A DNA stretch of 64,000 nt from an uncultured Rhodopila sp. (GCF_903944925.1 NZ_CAJATU010000082.1:1-64000), one strand, 5' to 3'. Positions 29,335 to 39,626 are shown, numbered from the stretch's first letter. Notes: a model not told the origin generated them from the sequence alone. Numbers and translations: made by a program.

Positions 29335-30258
29335 TCACGTTCTATTGCGGAGCGAAACCGGCTTTGTCTCCCTGTCGACGTTGAACGACGCCAGAACGAT
29401 ACCGCTGCCAATCATTGCGATACCGATGGCATGATACACCTGGAAACGTTCATGCAGGAACAGCACCGCCAGCACGCTGCCGAACAGCGGCATCAAATGC
29501 ATCGACTGGCCGGCGGCACCGGCGCCGATGAGTTCGACGCCGCGGTTGAAGAACAGGTAGGCGACGAAGGACGGCAGCACCGCCGTGTAGGCAATGCCGA
29601 TCCAGGACGGCAGGCCACCCTGAATCGACGCTCCGGACGCGACCTCCCACAGCATGAACGGCAGGATCATGCAGGACCCGATCCCCATGGCCGCAACCAG
29701 GAAACTCAATGGATGCACCACCGGGCGCTTGCGCAGCATCACGCAGTAGAACGCGTAGATCGCCAGTGCCGTCAGCACCCAGAGGTCGCCATGGTTGAGC
29801 CGCAGATGAAACAGCACGTCCGGGGAGCCGCGCGCGGCGATGACCGCCACGCCCATCAGGGACAGCATCACGCCCGCGGCCTGGCGGGGCGACGGAGTCT
29901 CCCGGAACAGCGCGAAGGCCCAGAGCACGATGATCAGCGGCGTGGCGGATTGCAGCAGCAGCACGTTGAGCGCCGTCGTGCCGGTCAGGCCGAGATAAGC
30001 CATGGTATTGTAGCAGGCGATGCCGGTCGCCGAGAGCAGCAGCATCATCTTCCAATGCCGCAGCATCACCGGCGCGTCGGCCCGCAGCCGCGGCCAGGCG
30101 AAGCCGATGGCGACCAGGAAGGCGCCGGTCCAGCGGCACCACGACAGCGTCACCGGTGGAACCTGCCCCACAAGGCCGCGTCCGAGGACGATATTGCCCG
30201 CCCAGAACAGGTTGGCCGCAGCCAGAAGGCCCCAGGCGGAGTGCCAGAGTGATCGCAT
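29335..30258 (-). CDS. EamA/DMT family transporter
   Basis: Two EamA-like repeats; NLFWAGNIVLGRGL...VTLSWCRW. Confidence 0.9.
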   Translation of the reverse strand: MRSLWHSAWGLLAAANLFWAGNIVLGRGLVGQVPPVTLSWCRWTGAFLVAIGFAWPRLRADAPVMLRHWKMMLLLSATGIACYNTMAYLGLTGTTALNVLLLQSATPLIIVLWAFALFRETPSPRQAAGVMLSLMGVAVIAARGSPDVLFHLRLNHGDLWVLTALAIYAFYCVMLRKRPVVHPLSFLVAAMGIGSCMILPFMLWEVASGASIQGGLPSWIGIAYTAVLPSFVAYLFFNRGVELIGAGAAGQSMHLMPLFGSVLAVLFLHERFQVYHAIGIAMIGSGIVLASFNVDRETKPVSLRNRT

Positions 30259-30329
30259 GCGGTGCTTCGGACGTCCCCCGGGGTATTCGCAACCGCTTTG
30301 CACGCGGGCACGTTGGCGTATCATAAAAC

Positions 30330-30344
30330 CAAAGCGCTGCTTTG
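30330..30344. promoter_or_regulatory. 6-3-6 inverted repeat in divergent promoter region
   Basis: CAAAGC-GCT-GCTTTG. Confidence 0.35.
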
Positions 30345-30377
30345 AAAGCCGCGCAGGTCCGGGATTGCCTGATTGTC

Positions 30378-31676
30378 ATGCGACAGATCGCGTTAAGCAG
30401 CGAGACCGACTGGGACGGCTGGCGTCAGGCCGCGCGGCGGCTGGTGCTGGCCGGGATCGAGCCGGCGGAACTGTCCTGGTCGGTTGGCGGCGCGTCAGAC
30501 CCCCTGCCCGACGCATCCGGCAGCTTCAACGTGTCGCGGGCTCTGGTGTCGCTGGCCTCAGTAGCGTTCCAGGCGCGGGAGCCGGAGCGGTTCGGCCTGC
30601 TGTACAGCCTGGTATGGCGCTCGCATGCCGGCGACAAACTGCTGGAGGACGCAGACGATCCCGATCTGCTGCTGGCCCGCCGCATGGCCCTGTCGGTGCG
30701 GGCCGACGCGCACCGGATGCGCACCAACATGCGGTTCCTGCCGGTGGAGGACGGCGCACGCTTCCTGGGCTGGTACGCCCCGGCGCATTTCGTGCTGGAG
30801 GCGAACGCGCAGTTGATCGCCCGCCGGTTCCCGGACCTGGCGTTCTCGATCGTCACCCCGGACGGGGCCGCGCACTGGAACGATACGGCGCTGCGGTTCG
30901 GCTCCGGCCTGCGCCATGCCGAGGACGACGAGGCGCTTGCGGCGTGGTGGGACCGTCACGGCGCGGCGCTGCTGGAGCAGGCGGCGGAAGGCACCTCCGT
31001 GCCGGAAGCCGAGGACCTGGACGAAGCCCCCCGGCCGCCGGACCTGCCCGCCTTGGGGCCGGTGGTGCTGCGCGCCGTGTCCGATCCTGCGCTGCTCCGG
31101 GCGGGCAAGGACGCGGCTTCGTGCCAGCGCTGCCCGCTGTTCGCTCCGGCAACCCAAATGGTGTTCGGCGAGGGTTCCGCGGACAGCGCGGTGATGTTCG
31201 TCGGCGAGCAGCCGGGCGACCAGGAGGACGTCATCGGCCGCCCCTTCGTCGGACCCGCCGGCCAGATGATGGATCGCGCGATGGAGGAAGCCGGCATCGA
31301 CCGCCGCACCGTCTACGTCACCAACTCGGTCAAGCACTTCAAGTTCGTCCAGCGCGGCAAGCGGCGGATTCACCAGACTCCGGAGGTGCCGGAAATCCAG
31401 GCCTGCGGCGGCTGGCTGGACCTGGAGCGGGACCGGGTGCGGCCGCGCCTGCTGGTGCTGATGGGCGGTTCGGCAGCGCGGGCGGTGATGGGGCGGGCGG
31501 TGACGATCAGCCGCGAGCGCGGGCGGCCGATCCAACTGCCGGACGGGCAGACGGCGTTCGTGACGGTGCATCCGTCCTATCTGCTGCGCCTGCCCGATGC
31601 GGCGTCCAGGGCGCGGGAATACGCGGCGTTCGTGCGCGATTTGCAGGCGGTGCGGGCGATCATGCAGGCGGGGTAA
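30378..31676 (+). CDS. udgX: UdgX family uracil-DNA binding protein (DUF4130 + uracil-DNA glycosylase fold)
   Basis: N-terminal DUF4130-like region; GEQPGDQEDVIGRPFVGPAGQMMDRAM; KRRIH loop; HPSYLLRLPD. Confidence 0.92.
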   Translation: MRQIALSSETDWDGWRQAARRLVLAGIEPAELSWSVGGASDPLPDASGSFNVSRALVSLASVAFQAREPERFGLLYSLVWRSHAGDKLLEDADDPDLLLARRMALSVRADAHRMRTNMRFLPVEDGARFLGWYAPAHFVLEANAQLIARRFPDLAFSIVTPDGAAHWNDTALRFGSGLRHAEDDEALAAWWDRHGAALLEQAAEGTSVPEAEDLDEAPRPPDLPALGPVVLRAVSDPALLRAGKDAASCQRCPLFAPATQMVFGEGSADSAVMFVGEQPGDQEDVIGRPFVGPAGQMMDRAMEEAGIDRRTVYVTNSVKHFKFVQRGKRRIHQTPEVPEIQACGGWLDLERDRVRPRLLVLMGGSAARAVMGRAVTISRERGRPIQLPDGQTAFVTVHPSYLLRLPDAASRAREYAAFVRDLQAVRAIMQAG

Positions 31677-31801
31677 GCTGCTTCACCGCCGCTTCGATGT
31701 CTGCTACTGTCGTCGCGAAATGATCGAGGCTGAGGCATGGCGCCCGGGTGGTTCGGCTCCACGGCACTAAACCGTAACGGCACGGCATCGGCCGGCTGCG
31801 C

Positions 31802-32233
31802 ATGAGCGTTCCGTTTCTGACCTGCATGGCAGCCGCGGCGGCGTTCTATCACCTGCCGCCGCGGGTTTTGCCCGCCATCCAGGCGGTCGAAGGCGGCCGC
31901 GTCGGCCTGATGCACATGAATGCCAACAATACAGCCGATCTCGGGGTGATGCAGGTCAATACGGCCTGGATACGACCGCTGGCAAGCTACGCGCACATGC
32001 CGACGCAGGCCGTCGCCGAGCGGCTGATCAACGATGCCTGCTTCAACGTCGCCGCCTCCGCCGCGATCATGCGGGTCTACCTCAATGAGTCGCATGGCAA
32101 TCTCATGGCCGCAATCGGCTACTACCATTCCCATACCCCGGCGCTGAGCACCGCCTACCAGCAGAAGGTTCTCAGCGCAGCCGTAACGTTATTCGCCGGC
32201 AACCGGAAATCCGCGCCGGCCCCCCAACGATAA
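31802..32233 (+). CDS. Lytic transglycosylase (SLT/VirB1-like)
   Basis: YHLPPRVLPAIQAVEGG...NNTADLGVMQVNTAWI...AAIGYYHSHTP. Confidence 0.85.
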   Translation: MSVPFLTCMAAAAAFYHLPPRVLPAIQAVEGGRVGLMHMNANNTADLGVMQVNTAWIRPLASYAHMPTQAVAERLINDACFNVAASAAIMRVYLNESHGNLMAAIGYYHSHTPALSTAYQQKVLSAAVTLFAGNRKSAPAPQR

Positions 32234-32245
32234 GAGCGCCGAACC

Positions 32246-32662
32246 ATGAACACCCGATCCCGCCGCGGCGAGCGCGGCTTCACTTTGCTCGAACTGCTGG
32301 TCGTCATCGCCATCCTCGGCCTGCTGATCGGCCTGGTGGCACCCGCCGCGTTGCGGCAGCTCGGCAGCGCGCGCACCTCCGTCGCGAAGCAATCGATCGA
32401 GCGGATTTCGTCGATCCTTGATATCTACAAGCTGGATGTCGGCAGCTATCCCACAACCGACCAGGGACTGCGCGCGCTGGTCGAACAGCCAACCGCCGTT
32501 TCGGCCTGGAGCGGCCCGTATGTGAAAAACGGCGTGCCGGTCGATCCGTGGAACCATCCGTATGTCTACCGCGAGCCGTCCAGCCGGGCGGGGCACGATT
32601 TCGATCTGTGCTCGAACGGACCGTCGGGCAATGGCGGCAGCGACATGATCTGCAACCCGTGA
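32246..32662 (+). CDS. gspG: Type II secretion major pseudopilin GspG
   Basis: RGERGFTLLELLVVIAILGLLIGLVAP prepilin motif; YPTTDQGLRALVE; DPWNHPYVYREPS. Confidence 0.95.
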   Translation: MNTRSRRGERGFTLLELLVVIAILGLLIGLVAPAALRQLGSARTSVAKQSIERISSILDIYKLDVGSYPTTDQGLRALVEQPTAVSAWSGPYVKNGVPVDPWNHPYVYREPSSRAGHDFDLCSNGPSGNGGSDMICNP

Positions 32663-32664
32663 AC

Positions 32665-35016
32665 CTATTGTTGCAAGCGCAACTGTTGGCGTAGCCGGGC
32701 AGCCGGATCTGCTTGGCCGGACGGACGCAAATTGTTCAACAGATTGGGCGTCGCCGCCGCGTTGATCAGTTGCTCCCGCAGATCGTTGGTCAGCGCGCGG
32801 GCATCGCGCTGGTCGTGGATGACGTGCGGAGTAATTAGAACCAGCAGCTCCGTCCGCTCCCGCGAATTGTTCTGATTCCCCGCCAGCAATCCCAGGATCG
32901 GCACGTCCTTGAGCCAGGGAATGCCCTGGTTGCCTGTCGTCGCCGTATCGGTAATCAGCCCGGCCAGGCCGACCGTCTGGCCGTCCTGCACGACAACCCG
33001 GGAATTGACGTTGCGTTCGTTGAACGTCGGCGACGTTAGCCCGGGCGTGGTGATTGTCGTGGCGACGCTGCTGACGTCCTGCATGATGTCCAACGTAACG
33101 AGTCCGCCGCTGTTCACCCGCGGCGTCACCTCCATGATCACACCGGTCTGCTGATAATTAACCGAGTTGACGATCGGCGCATTGGCCGTGAGCTGGCTTT
33201 GCGACGACTGGCTGAGGTACGGCACCACGGCGCCCACCTGAAGCCGCGCCGGCTGATTGTCGAGGACAAGCAGTTCCGGCGAAGAAAGCACGTGGACGGT
33301 GGTGACCTGCTGCAACGCCTGAATGGCGAACGGCGCGCCGCCGGCGCCGTTGCCGCCGAGGAAAAAGCCGGGGAAACTCAGGGCCAGCGTCGCGGCCGAG
33401 GCACTCACCGGGGTGGTCGTGGACGCGCCGGTGTTGAGGATGCCGTTGATGCCGCCGGCCTTGAAAAAGAACTGCGTGCCGTATTGCAGAGCGTCGTTCA
33501 GGGTGACCTCGGCGATAACCGCGTCGATACGAACCTGCAAGGGCAGGATGTCGATCTTGCGCAGCATCGCTTCCATCGTCCCGACTTCGCGTTCGGTGCC
33601 ATAGACCAGCACGGCATTGTTCTGATCCTCCGGAATGACCCGCAGCGAATCGGCGGTTTGTTCGCCGCCCGGTTCCAGGCCGCCCAGCAGCGGATTGGCG
33701 CCGGCCGCCGGGGCCTGCTGTTGCTGCTGCTGTCCGCCGCCGCCGGCTGACAGGATACCGCCCTGCTGCTGACCGCCCGACTGGCCAAATCCACCACCGG
33801 ATTGGCCGAGGCTGCCGCCGCCGGGGTTGATCCCGCCGTTCATGCCGGAGCGCCCCAGCCCGCCGGCCGAACCGCCGCCGAGGCCCCCGGCGCCACCGCC
33901 AATTCCGGATTGCCCCGTGCCGGACTGGCCGTTTTGCGAACGGTTCTGGTTTGTCGGCTGCGCGGTGACGTTGCCCGGGGTAAAGGCCTGCTGCAACACG
34001 TAGGCAACGTCCTCGGAGTGGCTGTTCTGCAGGTAGTAGACATGCCATGTCCGCAATGTCTGCCGCCGTCCGCGGTCGATCAGCGCATAGACGCGCCGCG
34101 CCTCATCGATGTAGCGCTGCTGCGAAGACACAACCAGGACCGCATTGATGCGAGCCAGCGGGATCACCCGCACCAGCCCGGCCAGCGCGCCGCCGTTCTG
34201 GCCGCGGAACGCATCCTGCATCGCCGAGGCGAAATCCTTCACATCACCCGCGCCGATGGGCAGCAGCGCATAGGACTGGCGGGCGAGCACGTCCACGTCG
34301 AACGCCTGGATCAGGCCGATAAGCCCTTCCCTCGCCTGCGGCTCTCCCGACACCAGCAGCGCATTCGGCCCCGGATCGGCCGCGATCTTGCCGCCGTCGC
34401 CGACATAGGGTTGCAGGATTTTCGCCAGATCCTCGGCGGAGGCGTAGCGCAGCGGCACGACCACCGCACCCGCCGTGCCGGCGCCGCTGGCCGCGGTCGC
34501 TGCGGCCTGCGCCAGCGGAACCACGCGATACAATGAGCCGTTCGTAACCAACGCGGCGCCGTTCGATGCCAGCAGCGATTCCAGCGTCGGCACCAGTTCC
34601 GAGCGGTTGAGCGGCCGCACGGTGTGCAACGTCGCGGTGCCACGCACCGCCGGATCGATCGTGTAGTTGACCCGCAGGATCGTGCCGAGGATCTGCGCGA
34701 CGACCTCCCGAATATCGGTGTCGGCGAAGTCCAGGGTGACGTCACCGGCCGCCCCGACGGAAACCCCCGGGCCGGGCCGCGGCGCGGGCGTTCCCTGCCC
34801 GCTGTCGGTACCGTACGCGAACTGGGCCGGCGGCAAGGCGTCCGGCGCACCCACCGCACCGTTGATGCGCGGCGGCGCCGCGGTGGCGCCGGGCGGCAGC
34901 GGGGACAATTCCGGGATGGCGGGCGGTGACGGATGATTGCAACCGGACAAATGAGTGAGGGCAAGCAGAACCAGCCAGCGGCCGCACAGCCTTCCGCGAA
35001 CGATGTGTAGCCGCAT
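32665..35016 (-). CDS. gspD: Type II secretion secretin GspD
   Basis: N-domains LNFADTDI/VNYTIDP-like; secretin core VPYLSQSSQSQ..., VGLAGLITD...GIPWLKDVPILGLLAG. Confidence 0.95.
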   Translation of the reverse strand: MRLHIVRGRLCGRWLVLLALTHLSGCNHPSPPAIPELSPLPPGATAAPPRINGAVGAPDALPPAQFAYGTDSGQGTPAPRPGPGVSVGAAGDVTLDFADTDIREVVAQILGTILRVNYTIDPAVRGTATLHTVRPLNRSELVPTLESLLASNGAALVTNGSLYRVVPLAQAAATAASGAGTAGAVVVPLRYASAEDLAKILQPYVGDGGKIAADPGPNALLVSGEPQAREGLIGLIQAFDVDVLARQSYALLPIGAGDVKDFASAMQDAFRGQNGGALAGLVRVIPLARINAVLVVSSQQRYIDEARRVYALIDRGRRQTLRTWHVYYLQNSHSEDVAYVLQQAFTPGNVTAQPTNQNRSQNGQSGTGQSGIGGGAGGLGGGSAGGLGRSGMNGGINPGGGSLGQSGGGFGQSGGQQQGGILSAGGGGQQQQQQAPAAGANPLLGGLEPGGEQTADSLRVIPEDQNNAVLVYGTEREVGTMEAMLRKIDILPLQVRIDAVIAEVTLNDALQYGTQFFFKAGGINGILNTGASTTTPVSASAATLALSFPGFFLGGNGAGGAPFAIQALQQVTTVHVLSSPELLVLDNQPARLQVGAVVPYLSQSSQSQLTANAPIVNSVNYQQTGVIMEVTPRVNSGGLVTLDIMQDVSSVATTITTPGLTSPTFNERNVNSRVVVQDGQTVGLAGLITDTATTGNQGIPWLKDVPILGLLAGNQNNSRERTELLVLITPHVIHDQRDARALTNDLREQLINAAATPNLLNNLRPSGQADPAARLRQQLRLQQ

Positions 35017-35139
35017 ACTTCGGTTGAACTCCGCCCCGCCCGTTCAGAGCTTACTGATGGACCCGAGCATCCTCCGGACGCGACGCAATCCGTTGTGATC
35101 GACGTGCGAGTCTGCGTGATAATTGTTGAATGGCAGGAA

Positions 35140-35167
35140 GAAGGGGCGCCAGGATAAGCGCCCCTTC
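35140..35167 (-). terminator. Strong hairpin, probable terminator of the downstream-reading phosphoesterase gene
   Basis: gaaggggcgc-caggataa-gcgccccttc, perfect 10-bp stem just past the stop of the minus-strand gene at 35191; no clear poly-U tract. Confidence 0.6.
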
Positions 35168-35190
35168 GCGGTCGGCCGAGCTTGATCGGC

Positions 35191-37107
35191 TTAGAAATGG
35201 AACAAAGACATCAGGTCGCCAATGGCGGGGCCGTTTGTCGGCGCGTATGGATTGGGGCCGGATTGGTCCGGGTTCGGCAGGTTGTCGCGGCTGCGGGCGG
35301 AGATCACCGGCAGGCTCCAATTGGCCTCGATGAACTTCAGGATCGATACGTGGTCGCCATATTCATGCGAAACATGCCCGCCGCGCGTGAACGGAGACAC
35401 CACGATCAGCGGTATCCGCGAGCTGTCACCGAACCAGTCTATCGGCTGGATATAGCCGGAATCCCAATAGCCACCGGCCTCATCCGTGGTGATGAACACC
35501 GCGGTCGATGCCCACAGCTTGGGCTGTTTTTGCAGCTCCGTGATGACCTTGCGGACGAACGCCTCATAAATGCTGAACTTGGACGACGCCGGATGTCCGT
35601 CGTTCAGCCCGCCCGGCTTCACGAACGACACCGCCGGCAAGACGCCCGCCTGGAGATCGGTGTAGAAATCGCTGGTGTCCTTCACCACCTGCTCCCGCAC
35701 CGTCTCATTCGTCATGATCGAAGTCTGATACTGGAACGGATTGCAGATGTTGCAGTAGACGTTGGTGGCCGCGTTCGGGTCCTGCACGTAATCGTTGTAG
35801 CCCTCACCGAACCAGGCGAACGACACCTCGGCCGACAGCAGCACGTTGGCGATGCTGTTGGTCGGGACCGGAGGGATTGTGAACGGATTCAGCGTCGTGT
35901 CGGCGACCGAACCATCTCCGTAGTAGCCGGGGTTGTAGTTGTTCAGCAGATAGTAACGGTCGGGATCGCAATTCGCCGCAACGGGCTTGGGCAGCGCCTT
36001 GAGATAGCTCGTGACCGCGCCGACACCGGGCTGGCTGGTATCCGCGCAGGTGCTGTAGGAACCGCCCGAATAGCCGTCCTGGGTATAATAGTTGTTGGTG
36101 CCGGACTGCGCGTCGGGATCCTCGATCTGGTTGGACGGCGGAACGGTGGCATTGCCCTTGCCGTCGGTATAATAAATAGCATCCGCAAAGCCGGCGATGA
36201 TGCTGTCCAGCCCGGTGCCGCCCATGGCGGGCTGATGGTAGTTGTCGCTGATGGTGTACTCATCCGCCAGGTGCTTGAAATACGGCATGTCGCCCTGGAG
36301 AACGTTGTAGAACCCCATCGCCGTCGACCCTTCGCCGGTGGTCTGGTCGGTGAACGGAACCGGCTGCGGCTTGCCGTTGCTGCCGGCGCCGATGGTCACC
36401 TCCACCCAGGGAAACAGATCGTTCTGGCATCCGCTCGGGTTGTCGGAGGTTGCTTTGGCTGCGTCGCAATCGGTCTGCTGACGCGACTGGTAATAGCGGT
36501 GCACCGGGCTGGCGGCATAGGCGTCATACGGCACGCCGGGCGTCAACTGGAACGGGCCGCTCGGCAAGCTGTTGACGTTGGCGATGCGGGTGTCGATCGA
36601 CCCGTGCGGCAGTCCGGTGGCGCCGGTGGTCAGCAGGCGGATATCCTTCGGCAGCAACCCGTAATCGGCGTTCTCAGCCGCCTGCAGCGTCGCAAAGGGC
36701 GGCGGGCTGGTATCACTGGCGAATTGGTTGCCGCCAACCATCGGCGGCGGCAAGGTCTGATAGGCGGAGGTCTTCGGCGGACTCGCGCTGAATGCACCGG
36801 GGGCGCTGGCCTGATATTGCGCCGCCTTGGAGAAATTCGGGCCGGGCGTGCCGTCCTCGTTGACGATGCCTTCCGACAGGATGTTGAACACGGAGTCGCC
36901 GGAGGGCGAACGATACGTTGCAAACACGTGATCAAAGCTGCGGTTCTCGCCATAAATGACGATGACATGCTTGATCGGCGTCCTGGTGTTCAGGTCGTTG
37001 CTGCCCAGCGGCGTGCCGGCCATCACAGACGGCGCAACGACCTGGCTGGCCATCGAAAACAGCGAGGTATATAGAAACAGTTTCGCCTTCAGCGACTTTA
37101 GCTGCAT
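35191..37107 (-). CDS. Exported phospholipase C / acid phosphatase family phosphoesterase
   Basis: IKHVIVIYGENRSFDHVFATY; ITTDEAGGYWD; IPLIVVSPFTRGGHVSHEYGDHVSILKFIEANW; N-terminal signal. Confidence 0.92.
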   Translation of the reverse strand: MQLKSLKAKLFLYTSLFSMASQVVAPSVMAGTPLGSNDLNTRTPIKHVIVIYGENRSFDHVFATYRSPSGDSVFNILSEGIVNEDGTPGPNFSKAAQYQASAPGAFSASPPKTSAYQTLPPPMVGGNQFASDTSPPPFATLQAAENADYGLLPKDIRLLTTGATGLPHGSIDTRIANVNSLPSGPFQLTPGVPYDAYAASPVHRYYQSRQQTDCDAAKATSDNPSGCQNDLFPWVEVTIGAGSNGKPQPVPFTDQTTGEGSTAMGFYNVLQGDMPYFKHLADEYTISDNYHQPAMGGTGLDSIIAGFADAIYYTDGKGNATVPPSNQIEDPDAQSGTNNYYTQDGYSGGSYSTCADTSQPGVGAVTSYLKALPKPVAANCDPDRYYLLNNYNPGYYGDGSVADTTLNPFTIPPVPTNSIANVLLSAEVSFAWFGEGYNDYVQDPNAATNVYCNICNPFQYQTSIMTNETVREQVVKDTSDFYTDLQAGVLPAVSFVKPGGLNDGHPASSKFSIYEAFVRKVITELQKQPKLWASTAVFITTDEAGGYWDSGYIQPIDWFGDSSRIPLIVVSPFTRGGHVSHEYGDHVSILKFIEANWSLPVISARSRDNLPNPDQSGPNPYAPTNGPAIGDLMSLFHF

Positions 37108-37256
37108 TGCTCATCCCCTTTGTCGGCCGGCTGGTCCGGCTGACAAAGGTTCTGAACCAAGTGTGAGTAAAGCGGCTTACAACCGTGTTGCAGTTCGAAG
37201 ACTCACGCCGTTGTGCTTTCGGACAAACATCGATTATCAGTTCGCAGATTAAAGAA

Positions 37257-38459
37257 CTACTTCGAAGCCGTGCGGGTCCGGTCGTCGGCATCGATGGAGG
37301 ACGGCAGATACACCGCGATGCAGCCCTTGCTGACCACCGGACAGGGATTCGTCGGATCCGACGCACCGGCGGCCGGAAAGCCGATGGGCACGAAAACATG
37401 GTGCGACACCTTGTCGGCGGCGACGGAATGGGCGGAGGTGGAGGTGGCGACATTGCCGTCGAAGACGTTCGATTTGGCATCGACCGTGCCAAGGACGGGC
37501 GTGATCTTGCCGGTGTTGTCGGTGTTGTTTCTCGCCGCGAGGTAGTAATGGTTCGATGCGGAATCATACCACACCTCGTCCGAACCGCCTACCTGCGGAA
37601 TGTTCGCCACGACCCGTCCGCTGACCAGGTCGATGACCACGGACTGCGTCAGCACGTTCGGGCTGGTGCCGAAGGAGGCGCTGCAGCCGATGATGGCCTG
37701 GTTGTCCGGTCCCAGCGACAGTCCGGCCGGCGAGCAGTTGCTGACCGGATAGACCTTGGTCACGCTCTGGCTCGACGGGTCGATCACCGCGATGCCGCCC
37801 TGCGTCGCATCGGTTGGAACGATCTGCGGCACCGAAACGTAGAACAGTCCGGTCTTCGGCGACCATTGCGACTGCTCGATGCCGGTTGTCGTTGCATCGG
37901 GCGTGCCGTTGGTGCCATCGAACACAATCTTGCCGACGACCGTGCGCGTATCGGTGTTGATGAAGGTGACGAAGGGCGGTGAATCGGCGTTGTTGGCGAC
38001 AGCGAGGAGATGGTCCGCGGAATCCCACGCCATCTCATCGCACCGGAATTTGCCGCCGGTGGGAATCGTTGCGACAATCTGGAAGCTGGCGATGTCGATC
38101 ACCTTGACCGTGCTGTCGCCGTCGCCGGCCCAGACTTCCTTGTTGCCGACAATGGTGACGCCGTCGGGTCCGGAGATGCTGGTGGTCGCCAGCGACCCGG
38201 CAAAGCCGCCGACACGGCCGATGAACGTGGCATCCCGAGGATTGAAGAAATCCACCGAAGCATTGGTTCGGTCGGCCAGAACGTAAAGGTTGATCTTCGC
38301 ATCGACGAAGCTGATGTCGAAGGCGCCGAGGCCTTTGTCGCTGTTGACGTCGATCGTGTCGACCAGGACCATATGCTCGTCGGCGCGCACCTGTTTCAGC
38401 GGTGCTGCAAGCAGAACGAATGGAATCGCGCACAGGGCGGCGTACTTGAACTTGGACAT
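37257..38459 (-). CDS. Exported YncE-like beta-propeller protein
   Basis: Signal peptide MSKFKYAALCAIPFVLLAAPLKQVRA; repeated blade-like units. Confidence 0.8.
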   Translation of the reverse strand: MSKFKYAALCAIPFVLLAAPLKQVRADEHMVLVDTIDVNSDKGLGAFDISFVDAKINLYVLADRTNASVDFFNPRDATFIGRVGGFAGSLATTSISGPDGVTIVGNKEVWAGDGDSTVKVIDIASFQIVATIPTGGKFRCDEMAWDSADHLLAVANNADSPPFVTFINTDTRTVVGKIVFDGTNGTPDATTTGIEQSQWSPKTGLFYVSVPQIVPTDATQGGIAVIDPSSQSVTKVYPVSNCSPAGLSLGPDNQAIIGCSASFGTSPNVLTQSVVIDLVSGRVVANIPQVGGSDEVWYDSASNHYYLAARNNTDNTGKITPVLGTVDAKSNVFDGNVATSTSAHSVAADKVSHHVFVPIGFPAAGASDPTNPCPVVSKGCIAVYLPSSIDADDRTRTASK

Positions 38460-38681
38460 CGTGTAATCCCCCGGTTATATTTACGACAACAAATGCCAGG
38501 CGCCGCGGTCGCAGTCGGGGCAATTCAACTTCCGGATAGACCATAATGGCCGCTCGATCCCGCCCGACGCCAAACCGCCGTTTGCCGGATACGATTCAGT
38601 GATTTCGTCGCGGCGCCGGCAAGAAAGCGCCGTAGCGCGCCCATATCGCGCCCGGGCGCACCAAGCCATTGCGGCCAAGGA

Positions 38682-39545
38682 CTAAAATGCCCCGGCAATC
38701 CTGGTGCCGTTCACAGCCGCGGTGACGCGCTGGCGCAACAGAATGTTCACGCGCGGCGCGCCGCTCTGGAAGTCCGCCGCCGCAACGACCTCCTCGGAGT
38801 AACGCGCCGCATCCCGGCCCAGCGCGGTCACGCTGATTCGCACGATATCCTCGGCGGTCTGCTGCGCGGTCAGGACCTCCTCGGCCACGCCCGCGGCATC
38901 CGTCAGTGCCAGCGCAACGATCGGGTCGCGCGTCGTGATGTCCGGATCACTGTCCGTAAGCACGGTCACGTGTGGTGCCAGACGCTCAAGCAGCGCCGGG
39001 GTCATGCCCAGTACGTCCGCCAGTTCGTCAACGCTCTGGAACGGATTGCCCGGCGGCCCGAATGCCAGCCCGGCGGCCTGGTATTCCGGCGCCTTGGCGC
39101 CCCCCGGCCGCGCCTTCACGCCCGAAGTCCGCCAGTCCAAAATCGCCGCCGCCAGCCGCTCGGCCTGCGCCGGGGGAGCGCCGGTTTCAATCATCAGCGC
39201 ACGCAACAGCCCCAGCGAGGCGGTATTGAGATTGACCCGATCCGCTTCGTTGGCGACACGAACCAGCACCGGCGTCCCGCCGATGCGTAACGACTGCTCG
39301 ACCCCGCCGGCCCGGAGGCCCGGATCATGCGCCGCCTGCATGGCGAACATCACCCGCGCGACAGCGCCATCCGCCGCGGCGCGCAACACCGCCTCCTGCT
39401 TCAGGTTGTCCGCCAGGCGGGTGTCCGACCGACCGGACGCGACAAGCTGCGTCCCGAGAAGTGCGAGGAAACCCAAGGTCCAAAGCACGATCAGCAGGGC
39501 GAACCCGGATTGGCGGGGGCTGACGACCACACCCTGCGATCGCAT
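38682..39545 (-). CDS. gspK: Type II secretion minor pseudopilin GspK
   Basis: SGFALLIVLWTLGFLALLGTQLVASGR; DEADRVNLNTASLGLL-type region; NPFQSVDELADVLGMT. Confidence 0.92.
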   Translation of the reverse strand: MRSQGVVVSPRQSGFALLIVLWTLGFLALLGTQLVASGRSDTRLADNLKQEAVLRAAADGAVARVMFAMQAAHDPGLRAGGVEQSLRIGGTPVLVRVANEADRVNLNTASLGLLRALMIETGAPPAQAERLAAAILDWRTSGVKARPGGAKAPEYQAAGLAFGPPGNPFQSVDELADVLGMTPALLERLAPHVTVLTDSDPDITTRDPIVALALTDAAGVAEEVLTAQQTAEDIVRISVTALGRDAARYSEEVVAAADFQSGAPRVNILLRQRVTAAVNGTRIAGAF

Positions 39546-39626
39546 TGTCGATCCTGCCTTCCTGCCACGGGCGGCCAGTATCGCCGAAGATGCTCCGGAT
39601 GCCCAGATCATCACCGGCCGGCAGTA

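Noticed and set aside
35182-37074. 630-aa plus-strand ORF
   Set aside because: Antisense to the phosphoesterase whose motifs are unambiguous.
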